A stretch of DNA of 64,000 nucleotides from Asticcacaulis sp. YBE204. Its GTDB lineage: Bacteria; Pseudomonadota; Alphaproteobacteria; Caulobacterales; Caulobacteraceae. The translations under genes were made by a program, and so were the position numbers. Location: the NCBI RefSeq assembly GCF_000495855.1, contig NZ_AWGF01000011.1:62001-126000 (forward strand), given 5' to 3'. Below the pieces are notes generated by a model. It searched no databases and had not been told where the DNA came from. It saw only the letters and a program-made list of their open reading frames with translations. Positions 1-6,589 of this stretch are shown here, piece after piece; positions within the stretch are counted from its first letter, which is position 1, and every line of letters starts with the position of its first letter.

Positions 1-246
1 GAGCGTATCTGGGCAGAAACCGATCTAGGTGACGGCGTCGATCGTCCGGCGTTAGGCCACCATAAGGACAACCAGTTCAAGCTTCACAGCCACAAGATCA
101 AAACCACCGGCACGGATACGACAAACGATCAGATTTCCGATGGTACCGGGCCGAGCATCGATCGCGGCAGCCGGACTGAGAGCGAAGGGGGCGACGAAAC
201 CAACCCCGACCACACGGCCCACTGGGTTTTAATCCGCATCAAATAA
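1..246 (+). CDS. Phage tail fibre/collar protein, C-terminal fragment
   Basis: The reading frame is open from the window edge to TAA at 244-246, so the N-terminus lies outside. The visible 81 residues are rich in His, Thr, Gly and Asp and end in GGDETNPDHTAHWVLIRIK. This matches the typical end of tail-collar proteins, where a GG-x-ET-x-P-x-N/H segment is followed by a hydrophobic strand. These proteins form the receptor-binding tip of the tail. The neighbouring small gene and methylase support a prophage edge. The family call rests on this tail motif only. Confidence 0.6.
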   Translation, partial: ERIWAETDLGDGVDRPALGHHKDNQFKLHSHKIKTTGTDTTNDQISDGTGPSIDRGSRTESEGGDETNPDHTAHWVLIRIK

Positions 247-258
247 GGAGAGCGCGAT

Positions 259-459
259 ATGAAGAAGACGCAAGACATCATTTATTATGGAGCGCAGTCG
301 GCCTTCGGTAGGGATGGCACGGCCATGCCGGGAAATCAGATCGTATCCGTCTGGCTCAAGTCCGGCGCCGTGCGGAAGATGACGGTCGAAGGCATGGTGC
401 GTCTGCCGCAGGGGCCTTCGGACCCGTATCCTATCAGTTACGTCCCCCTCGCAAGTTAA
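259..459 (+). CDS. Small hypothetical phage-associated protein (66 aa)
   Basis: I do not recognise this family. The ATG follows a good GGAG Shine-Dalgarno 12 nt after the tail-fibre stop codon, which suggests translation from the same transcript. The product is soluble, with no membrane segment or signal peptide, and has a central VSVWLKSGAVRKMTVEG strand-rich stretch. Small proteins directly after tail-tip genes are common in prophages. The position suggests a tail accessory or late protein, but nothing in the sequence shows its function. Confidence 0.55.
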   Translation: MKKTQDIIYYGAQSAFGRDGTAMPGNQIVSVWLKSGAVRKMTVEGMVRLPQGPSDPYPISYVPLAS

Positions 460-583
460 GGAGGGGGATCAGGGCGCGGTAACGCCCGAACCCGCAGGCG
501 GTCACCTGCACCTACGGCGGTCGCGAGCCGCCTTAAGTCCCCCACGCCGCGCGGGCGCCGGGGAAGTTGAAAGTACCAGTAAC

Positions 584-1402
584 GTGGAGTCACACACTAT
601 CTCCCCTCAGGGGAAAACCTCAGTGCGACCGGTCAAGCCGGTCGCGCCTTACATTGGGGGCAAGCGCGCTCTCTCCAAACGCCTCACGGCCATGATCGAC
701 GGACACGCGCATACGACCTATGCCGAGCCCTTTATCGGGATGGGCGGCATCTTCTTCAGGCGGCAAAAGCAACCGGCCTGCGAGATCATCAATGACTTCA
801 GTCAGGACGTGGCCACGCTGTTCCGAATCCTCCAGCGCCACTACGTCGCCTTCTTGGATATGCTCAAGTACCAGCTTACGACCAGGACAGAGTTCGAGCG
901 GTTGCTTAAGGTCGATCCGACCACGCTTACCGATCTCGAACGCGCCGCCCGGTTCCTCTACCTCCAGCGGACCACCTTTGGCGGCAAGGTCACTAAGCAG
1001 TCGTTCGGCGTCTCTTACGGCCGAGGTGGTCGCTTCGATGTCACCCGGCTACAGCCGATGCTGGAGGAGGCTCATGAGCGTCTGGCTGCCGTTATCATCG
1101 AACGGTTAGGCTTCGACCGTTTCATCGAGAAATACGACCGGGCCGACACGCTGTTCTACTGCGATCCGCCGTATTGGGGCTGTGAAGGAGACTATGGGCC
1201 GATCTTCAGCCGTGACGACTTCGCGGCACTTAAAAGCCGGTTAGCGGCCTGCAAAGGGTCGTTTATCGTGTCCCTAAACGACGTGCCGGAAGTGCGGGAG
1301 TTGTTCGGTGAGTTCTCGATCGAGGCCGTCAAGCTGAACTACTCGATCAGCGATGCTGGCGCGACCCCAGCTAAAGAGGTCATCATCAGCCGTCTGAGGT
1401 GA
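584..1402 (+). CDS. D12-class DNA N6-adenine methyltransferase
   Basis: This is a probable adenine-N6 methylase of the MethyltransfD12 (Dam-like) family. YIGGKR near residues 23-28 is the usual N-terminal S-adenosylmethionine loop, EPFIGMGG near 48-55 is motif I, and DPPY at 194-197 is the catalytic motif IV. The length of 272 residues is normal for the family. The start used is GTG at 584; no ATG or strong ribosome-binding site is visible upstream. GATC is the common target of the family, but the specificity cannot be read from sequence. It lies beside phage tail genes with no restriction endonuclease next to it, so it is probably a prophage-borne orphan methylase. Confidence 0.85.
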   Translation: MESHTISPQGKTSVRPVKPVAPYIGGKRALSKRLTAMIDGHAHTTYAEPFIGMGGIFFRRQKQPACEIINDFSQDVATLFRILQRHYVAFLDMLKYQLTTRTEFERLLKVDPTTLTDLERAARFLYLQRTTFGGKVTKQSFGVSYGRGGRFDVTRLQPMLEEAHERLAAVIIERLGFDRFIEKYDRADTLFYCDPPYWGCEGDYGPIFSRDDFAALKSRLAACKGSFIVSLNDVPEVRELFGEFSIEAVKLNYSISDAGATPAKEVIISRLR

Positions 1403-1453
1403 TAGACAGGTGCGGGATGGGCGGTTATAGGTGGCGCTTCATAAATCAGCGTG

Positions 1454-1486
1454 CTCTAAAACCTCTTGTCCCGCACTCTAAAACCT
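1454..1486 (+). repeat. 11-bp direct repeats at the prophage edge
   Basis: CTCTAAAACCT occurs at 1454-1464 and again at 1476-1486, a period of 22 bp or about two helical turns. The pair sits between the phage-type methylase and the chromosomal alkB-like gene. It could be an integrase arm site, part of an attachment site, or chance. Confidence 0.4.
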
Positions 1487-1500
1487 TTTGGCGCGCTACA

Positions 1501-1556
1501 CCTGCGCTTGCGCGGGGAGGGGGGCCATTGGCGGAGCCAATGGTGGTGGGGTGCCC
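1501..1556. repeat. Half copy of the dispersed intergenic palindrome (family A)
   Basis: It contains the first hairpin (CCTGCGCTTGCGCGGGGAGG), an inner hairpin around GGCCATTGG and CCAATGG, and the TGGTGGGGTG segment typical of the left half of family A. The right half is absent. It lies immediately upstream of the alkB-like gene and remains open in that frame, so it could be mistaken for coding sequence. Confidence 0.75.
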
Positions 1557-1564
1557 TTACTAAA

Positions 1565-2140
1565 ATGACAGCCTTCCCTGCCCTTTCCCTTTTCGAGCCC
1601 GAACCTGTTCCGGGCCTCAGCTACCGCCCCGACGTCATGACACCAGCCGAAGAACAGGCGCTTCTGGCCGAAATCGACGACCGCCCATGGCTGATGGACA
1701 TCAAACGACGGCGGCAATGGTACGGCAAATCCTACTACGACAGCGATAAGGGCGAAGCACGCGACCTGCCGCCGGTTATCCGTTCATGGGCAGCCCGGCT
1801 CACCGAAGAAGGGTATTTCCGCGACGTGCCCGACCGTGCCGGGGTCAACGAATATTACCCCGGTCAGGGCATCGGCGCGCATTCTGATCGCCTGCCGGAG
1901 ATCATCGAAACCGTGGCCATCCTGTCGTTGGGCTCGGCCATCGCGCTGGAGTTCAGCCGCGACGGTCATGAAACGCGCGACTACTACCTGCAACCGCGCA
2001 GTCTGGTCTTCATGGAAGGCGAGGCGCGCTTCGACTGGAAACACCGCATCGCGCCGCGTCACAAGGACCGCGTCGGCGGCCTGCTCCTGCCCCGCGCGCG
2101 GCGGGTCTCCGTCACGCTACGAGGTCGCAAATCTATCTGA
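1565..2140 (+). CDS. AlkB-like 2-oxoglutarate/Fe(II) dioxygenase
   Basis: The protein belongs to the AlkB superfamily, which oxidatively removes alkyl groups from nucleic acid bases. The iron triad is visible as H106 and D108 (AHSD) and H160 (WKHRI), and the 2-oxoglutarate-binding arginines lie in RRVSVTLR at the C-terminus. The frame is open further upstream, but that part is repeat DNA, so the ATG at 1565 is chosen, giving 191 residues. The ribosome-binding site is weak. Its end overlaps the convergent OsmC gene by 8 nt. The substrate (DNA, tRNA or other) cannot be decided. Confidence 0.85.
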   Translation: MTAFPALSLFEPEPVPGLSYRPDVMTPAEEQALLAEIDDRPWLMDIKRRRQWYGKSYYDSDKGEARDLPPVIRSWAARLTEEGYFRDVPDRAGVNEYYPGQGIGAHSDRLPEIIETVAILSLGSAIALEFSRDGHETRDYYLQPRSLVFMEGEARFDWKHRIAPRHKDRVGGLLLPRARRVSVTLRGRKSI

Positions 2141-2519
2141 ACGTCGTCGAGATATCCGCGCCTTCTTTCAGCGTCAGGGTCACCGGCGTGCGTTCGACCA
2201 CCTCGGCCAGACGCGCCCGCGCCTCGTCGCTAAGATCGCCGATCAGCCGCACTTCGCGCGTGATCTTCGACCGCTTGCCCTCTTTCGCGTGGTGCAGTTC
2301 GACCTCCAGCCCTTCCAACGCAAAACCCTTCCGGTCGGCATACATACGCAAGGTAATCGACGTACAGGCTGCCAGAGCCGCCAACAGCAGGTCATAGGGC
2401 GCGAACCCCGCATTGCCGCCACCCAGCGCTTCGGGCTCGTCGGCGATGATCGTGCGGCCTGCCGTCTCGATTGTCGTCAGGTAGTTGGTGGTGCCGATCC
2501 GGGCGTGTGCCTGCGCCAT
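2133..2519 (-). CDS. OsmC family protein
   Basis: This is an OsmC/Ohr-fold protein, a family that usually reduces organic hydroperoxides using paired cysteines. The core PYDLLLAALAACTSITLRMYAD carries the conserved helix with one cysteine. The second family cysteine is not evident near the C-terminus, so peroxidase activity is uncertain; the YhfA-like subgroup is an alternative. The start at 2519 is supported by a GGAGG ribosome-binding site upstream and gives 128 residues. An upstream in-frame start would add 14 unsupported residues. Confidence 0.82.
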   Translation of the reverse strand: MAQAHARIGTTNYLTTIETAGRTIIADEPEALGGGNAGFAPYDLLLAALAACTSITLRMYADRKGFALEGLEVELHHAKEGKRSKITREVRLIGDLSDEARARLAEVVERTPVTLTLKEGADISTTFR

Positions 2520-2650
2520 ATAAGCCTCCAATATTTCTGCAAAAAGGGAACCATAATGCAAACCGCCGGGTTTCGTATGGCAAATTTACGGGCGAAACGG
2601 CCAAGTACGACCAAGCGGCGGGGTCATTATTTCGTATGAAAGAGACGCAC

Positions 2651-3277
2651 ATGACAACCCTTCATGGCCGTGAGGCCCGCGAACGCATCTGGTCCCTGAT
2701 CAAGGACATCAAGGTCTCCATGCTGGCGACCTACACTGCCGCCGGCGTTCTGCACGCCCGCCCGATGCAGCAGCAAAAGATCGAAACCAACCGCGCCTTC
2801 GAGGGCGTGCTGTGGTTTTTCACCGGTGCCGACACGGGCAAGGTCGATGAGATCGAGGCCAATCCGGCGGCGCTTCTGACCTATGCCGATACCGACGGAC
2901 ACAATTATGTGTCGCTCAACGGCACGATCACGATCAGCCGCGACCGTGCGAAAATCGACGAACTGTGGTCCGACGTCGACAAGGCCTGGTTCCCGAAGGG
3001 CAAAGACGATCCGAACCTGATCCTGCTGCGCTTCGAAGCCGCCGATGCCGAGTTCTGGGACAGCCCCGGCGCCATCGCGACCGGCGTCAGCTATATCAAG
3101 GCCCTGCTGACCGGCGAACAGGCAACGCCAGGTGACACCGGTCACGCTGACCTCGATATCCCCAATTTTGAGGGGCGTGAAACGGTCAATTCAGACCGCA
3201 TCGATCAGCGCAAGGACGGTAAGATCGAACCGGAAACCGTGCTCGTATCGACCGGCCCCCGCGATCCGTTGGGGTAG
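2651..3277 (+). CDS. Pyridoxamine 5'-phosphate oxidase-like (general stress) protein
   Basis: The 208-residue product resembles the flavin-binding split-barrel proteins of the general stress protein 26 type. The N-terminal REARERIWSLIKDIKVSMLATYTAAGVLHARPM and the LWFFTGADTGKVDEIEANP block are typical of that family. The ATG at 2651 starts the family-like region, with AAAGAG as a weak ribosome-binding site; ATG 2636 is an alternative. The C-terminal 40 residues are longer than usual and polar. It may bind FMN or F420, but no substrate can be inferred. It is divergent from the OsmC gene, so the two may share a stress-responsive promoter region. Confidence 0.8.
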   Translation: MTTLHGREARERIWSLIKDIKVSMLATYTAAGVLHARPMQQQKIETNRAFEGVLWFFTGADTGKVDEIEANPAALLTYADTDGHNYVSLNGTITISRDRAKIDELWSDVDKAWFPKGKDDPNLILLRFEAADAEFWDSPGAIATGVSYIKALLTGEQATPGDTGHADLDIPNFEGRETVNSDRIDQRKDGKIEPETVLVSTGPRDPLG

Positions 3278-3285
3278 CTCTATTT

Positions 3286-3441
3286 ATACCTCCCTGCGCT
3301 TGCGCGGGGAGGAGGGAGGCCGAAGGCCGGAAGGTGGGGTGACTTGCGGAGGTTCAGGGCCTGTGATGTAAGCAAGTAAAGCACCCCACCACCACGCCTT
3401 TCAGGCGCGGTCCCCCTCCCCGCACAAGTGCAGGGAGGTAT
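3286..3441. repeat. Dispersed intergenic palindrome, family A, complete
   Basis: It is bounded by ATACCTCCC and GGGAGGTAT. Inside are two terminal hairpins, then a GGTGGGGTG block, a middle spacer with GCGGAGGTTCAGGGCC, and the mirror CACCCCACCACCACGCC with GGTCCCCCTCCCC. It fills the space between convergent genes and could fold as one long interrupted hairpin. Confidence 0.85.
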
Positions 3442-3449
3442 GATTTGAT

Positions 3450-4415
3450 TCATGGAATCAACAGCGTACTGCCCGTCGTGGCGCGGCTCTCCAACGCTTG
3501 GTGAGCCGCGCGCGCGTCTTTCAGCGCAAAGGTCTGCGGTATCGAGACGGTGATGATGCCCTTGCCGATCAGATCGAACAGTTCGCCCGCCGATTCCAGC
3601 AAGGTCGCCCGGTCGCGGTTATAGCCAAACACCGAGGGCCGCGTCATGAACAGCGAACCCTTGGTGTTCAGCACACCGATATCGAACGGTGGGACCGGCC
3701 CGGACGACTGCCCGAACGAGACGAACAGACCGAGCGGTTTCAATACATCGAGCGAACCTTCGAAAGTATCCTTGCCGACAGAGTCATAAACTACATCCAC
3801 TTTTCCGGAAATTTCGTGAACACGCGCCACGAAATCTTCGCTGCGGTAGTTGATCAGATGCTCATATCCGTTTTGCCGGGCCAGTTCGATCTTTTCCGAC
3901 GAACCTGCCGTGCCGATGACCGTGGCCCCCAGATGCTTCGCCCACTGCCCGAACAGCAGGCCTACGCCGCCCGCCGCAGCGTGATATAATACCGTGTGGT
4001 CCGGCCCGACGCGGAACGTCCGGCGCAGCAGATATTGCGCCGTCAGACCTTTCAAAAACGCCGCGGCGGCGACTTCGTCGGTGATGCCGTCGGGGATCGG
4101 GACCAGCTTGTCCGCGGACATGATCCGGGCTCTCGCATAGGAACCGGGGCTGCCGACATAGACCACGCGGTCGCCGGGGCGCATATCCATGACGCCCTCG
4201 CCAACGGCTTCGATGATGCCCGCGCCTTCGTTGCCCGGCGTGAACGGCAGGTCGGCCTTGTACAGCCCCGACCGGAAATAGGTATCGATGAAATTGACGC
4301 CGATGGCCGTATGGCGCAGACGAACCTCGCCGGGACCGGGCGCGCCGACCTCGACCGTCTCCCACGTGAGAACCTCTGGGCCGCCGTGGCGGTGAACGCG
4401 AATGGCCTGGGTCAT
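3450..4415 (-). CDS. NADPH:quinone oxidoreductase family protein
   Basis: This is a zinc-independent medium-chain dehydrogenase/reductase of the quinone oxidoreductase type. It has the GroES-like N-terminal domain with NFIDTYFRSGLY and PGNEGAG. The Rossmann nucleotide site is AAAGGVGLLFGQWAKHLGATVIGT. YRSEDFVARV and the downstream SFGQSSGPVPPF are also typical. At 321 residues it is the normal length. ATG 4415 is preferred over an in-frame TTG two codons upstream because AAAGG sits at the right distance. The catalysed reaction is probably NADPH-dependent reduction of quinones or enones; the physiological substrate is unknown. Confidence 0.88.
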   Translation of the reverse strand: MTQAIRVHRHGGPEVLTWETVEVGAPGPGEVRLRHTAIGVNFIDTYFRSGLYKADLPFTPGNEGAGIIEAVGEGVMDMRPGDRVVYVGSPGSYARARIMSADKLVPIPDGITDEVAAAAFLKGLTAQYLLRRTFRVGPDHTVLYHAAAGGVGLLFGQWAKHLGATVIGTAGSSEKIELARQNGYEHLINYRSEDFVARVHEISGKVDVVYDSVGKDTFEGSLDVLKPLGLFVSFGQSSGPVPPFDIGVLNTKGSLFMTRPSVFGYNRDRATLLESAGELFDLIGKGIITVSIPQTFALKDARAAHQALESRATTGSTLLIP

Positions 4416-4430
4416 GATCAACCTTTCTTT

Positions 4431-4613
4431 CTCCTCCCTGTCGCGCAGCGATGGGGAGGTGTCAGTGAGCGAAGCGAACTGACGGAGGGGGATGACTCGG
4501 TCAGAATTTCAAACATTGGCGCTTGACCTTTAGCGACTTCGTCGCCCCCTCCGTCAGCCCGATGGGCTGCCACCTCCCCATCTTCGCCCAAAGGCTCGAT
4601 AGGGAGGAGGGAG
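4431..4613. repeat. Dispersed intergenic palindrome, variant with GGAGGAGGGAG end
   Basis: This is a variant of family A. The left arm CTCCTCCCTG is followed by a GGGGAGGTG hairpin and CTGACGGAGGGGG. The mirror CCCCCTCCGTCAG leads to CACCTCCCC and AGGGAGGAGGGAG. The inner stem GACGGAGGGG and CCCCTCCGTC is clear. The element occupies the whole gap between two minus-strand genes, so it may be transcribed with them. Confidence 0.75.
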
Positions 4614-5375
4614 TCAGATAACCTCGCCGGAACGGAACACCAAAGACGAGCCCGGCGCGATCGGCGTCCATACCTCGTCGTGCGTCAGCGGCTGGGTGGC
4701 GATGATGATCACCTTGTCGTCGGGCGTGGTTTCCTCGGCGAAATCGACCTGCATGTCTTCGTCGATCAGGCTGGCCTTGCCGAACGGCGCGCGGCGCTGG
4801 ATATAGGTCAGCTTCTTCGAGCAACTGGCGTACAATGACCGTCCGTCGGTCAAAAGCGCGTTGAACACCCCCAGCTTACGCAGTTCGGCGAACAGCCGCT
4901 TGACCTCTTTGTCGAGGACGCGTGCGGGCGGATAGTCCATATATTTGCGCACCAGCTGATCGAGAATCCAGCAAAAAGCGTGTTCGGAATCGGTCGTGCC
5001 GATAGGGCGGAAGAAACTCAGCGGCAGGGTTTTGACACCCTTCAACTGACCATTATGGGCGAAGGTCCACGCCCGGCCCCACAGTTCGCGGGTGAACGGA
5101 TGGGTGTTTTCCAGCGTCACGCGACCGCGATTGGCCTTGCGCACATGGGCGATGACGGTCTTCGACTTGATAGGGTAGCTGCGCACCAGCGCCGCCAGCT
5201 CCGACGTCGCCGACGGGTTCGGGTCGTGGAAGCTGCGGCAGCCTTTGTGTTCGTAGAAACTGATCCCCCAGCCGTCGGCGTGCGGCCCGGTATCGCCGCC
5301 GCGCCGCGCCAGAGCCGCAAAGGAAAAGCGGATGTCGGTGGGGACATTGGCGCTCATGCCCAAAAGTTCGCACAT
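4614..5375 (-). CDS. Class II glutamine amidotransferase (YafJ-like)
   Basis: The product starts MCELLGMSANVPTDI, so Cys2 becomes the N-terminal nucleophile after removal of methionine, as in class II (Ntn) glutamine amidotransferases. Other family marks are GGDTGPHADGWGISFY, AHVRKANRG, NTHPF and FAHNGQLKG. There is no synthase or transferase domain after the glutaminase domain; 253 residues match the stand-alone YafJ-like group. The nitrogen acceptor is unknown. The ribosome-binding site is weak, but the Cys2 requirement fixes the start. Confidence 0.88.
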   Translation of the reverse strand: MCELLGMSANVPTDIRFSFAALARRGGDTGPHADGWGISFYEHKGCRSFHDPNPSATSELAALVRSYPIKSKTVIAHVRKANRGRVTLENTHPFTRELWGRAWTFAHNGQLKGVKTLPLSFFRPIGTTDSEHAFCWILDQLVRKYMDYPPARVLDKEVKRLFAELRKLGVFNALLTDGRSLYASCSKKLTYIQRRAPFGKASLIDEDMQVDFAEETTPDDKVIIIATQPLTHDEVWTPIAPGSSLVFRSGEVI

Positions 5376-5559
5376 AATCGGATACCGTTCTCAGCTAACG
5401 CCCTCAGTTTAGCTGACGACATCGCCTCGGCAAACGACGGTTTCTATCGTCACGGTTCAGTGAGGTGAAACTGAGACATTGCCTGTTTACAAATGCCGGG
5501 ATACCACTCTTCGCAGCCGCGTTAGGGCTATCCTTTCATTTAAAAAACGGAGACGGACG

Positions 5560-5994
5560 ATGTTACGCACGGCAACGGCACAATGGCGCGGCGACGGCAT
5601 GACCGGCACGGGGACGCTGACGACCCAGAGCGGCGCCTTCACCGCCCAGCCCTATAGCTTCAAGACTCGCTTCGGCGACGAAGAAGGCAAGTCCGGCACC
5701 AATCCGGAAGAACTGATCGCCGCCGCCCATTCGGGCTGCTTCACGATGGCCCTGTCGTTCGCGCTGGCCAAGGCCGGGTTCACGGCGGAACTGTTGGAAA
5801 CCGAGGCGCTGGTCGATGTGAAACCGTCGGAAGCCGGGTTTTCCATCGTCGGCATCACGCTGAAGCTTAAAGCCAACATCCCCGGTGTGTCGGACGAGCA
5901 GTTTCAGGAACTGGCCGCCGGTGCCAAGACCAACTGCCCGATTTCCAAGGCGCTGGCCTCGGTGCCGATCACGCTTGAGGCGACGCTGGCCTAG
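5560..5994 (+). CDS. OsmC-type peroxiredoxin
   Basis: This is an organic hydroperoxide-reducing OsmC protein of 144 residues. Both catalytic cysteines are present, one in AAHSGCFTMALSFAL and one in KTNCPISKAL, as expected of an active thiol peroxidase. N-terminal TAQWRGDGMTGTGTL and NPEELIAAAHSG match the osmotically inducible subgroup. The ATG at 5560 follows CGGAG at a good distance; an in-frame start upstream has no such site. A strong terminator follows, so it is probably monocistronic. Confidence 0.92.
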   Translation: MLRTATAQWRGDGMTGTGTLTTQSGAFTAQPYSFKTRFGDEEGKSGTNPEELIAAAHSGCFTMALSFALAKAGFTAELLETEALVDVKPSEAGFSIVGITLKLKANIPGVSDEQFQELAAGAKTNCPISKALASVPITLEATLA

Positions 5995-6020
5995 GTTGGT
6001 TCGCGTTTGAATGACGAAGG

Positions 6021-6050
6021 CCCGGAGGCGACTCCGGGCTTTTTGTTTTT
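6021..6050 (+). terminator. Rho-independent terminator after the OsmC gene
   Basis: The stem CCCGGAG, loop GCGA and CTCCGGG at 6021-6038 are followed by CTTTTTGTTTTT. It is well formed for the plus strand. Confidence 0.88.
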
Positions 6051-6078
6051 GGTCTGAAACCTTTACCGCGTGGCAACA

Positions 6079-6240
6079 GCCCCTCCCCCACCACCATTCG
6101 CTCCGCTCATGGTCCCCCTCCCCGCCCAAGGGCAGGGAGGTATGAGGTTGGAGCAAACTCCTATTTCTTATACCTCCCCACCACGTGGGGAGGGGGACCG
6201 CACGACGCAGCGCCTGCGCTGCTAGATGCGGTGGTGGGGG
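6079..6240. repeat. Two family A halves joined back to back
   Basis: Positions 6079-6143 are a right half (CCACCACC, GGTCCCCCTCCCC, ending GGGAGGTAT). Positions 6170-6240 are a left half (starting ATACCTCCCC, then GGGGAGGGGGACCGCACGACG and GCGGTGGTGGGGG). The order is the reverse of a normal element, with about 26 bp between. This suggests recombination between two copies, or that each half can exist alone. Confidence 0.75.
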
Positions 6241-6245
6241 CCTTT

Positions 6246-6473
6246 TTAAGCGACTTTCAACGGCTTGATCTGCGCCGTCAGGTCTTCGAGCCGTTCGCGC
6301 TTGACCTTGCGCAGGTCGTAGTCCTTTTGCAGATTCAGCCAGAACTCCGGGCTGGTGCCGAAGAACAGGCCGAAGCGCAAAGCCATTTCGGCGGTGATCG
6401 CGCGACGGCCTTCGATGATGGCCTTGATCGCGGCGCGGTCCACCTTGTTAGCCGCACAACTTGCTACCGCCAT
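6246..6473 (-). pseudogene. Truncated HigA-family antitoxin
   Basis: The C-terminal EGRRAITAEMALRFGLFFGTSPEFWLNLQKDYDLR is diagnostic of HigA/VapI-type helix-turn-helix antitoxins. Only about 75 residues remain, starting near the second half of the helix-turn-helix. The usual N-terminal HPGE-ILREEFL region is missing. Directly upstream of the break lies a CCCTCTCCCTCAGGGAGAGGG hairpin repeat (6476-6514), and no higB toxin is seen. I read this as a remnant cut by the repeat. The retained ATG at 6473 might allow a short protein, but DNA binding would be doubtful. Confidence 0.75.
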
Positions 6474-6475
6474 TT

Positions 6476-6514
6476 CCCCCCTCACCCTAACCCTCTCCCT
6501 CAGGGAGAGGGGAT
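6476..6514. repeat. Short hairpin repeat (family C) at the higA break
   Basis: CCCCTCACCCTAACCCTCTCCC followed by GGGAGAGGGG is the signature of the family C hairpin also seen near 33432, 44462, 49117 and 63689. Here it marks the point where HigA similarity stops. Confidence 0.8.
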
Positions 6515-6589
6515 TTAACACGCAGTTTGAATTGGCATCGCGGGCGGATGGCTTTATGAAGCGATCAGACCTTTTATAAGCGAGCCCAC

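Noticed and set aside
460-583. Possible tRNA or terminator between phage genes
   Set aside because: Several short GC-rich inverted pairs are present, but no cloverleaf, CCA end or T-run.
1466-1564. N-terminal extension of the AlkB-like protein
   Set aside because: The extra 33 codons translate a family A half repeat (LRLRGEGGHWRSQWWWG) and have no counterpart in the family.
3286-3441. Family A elements as CRISPR repeats
   Set aside because: Copies are dispersed, one per intergenic gap, with no regular spacer array and no cas genes.
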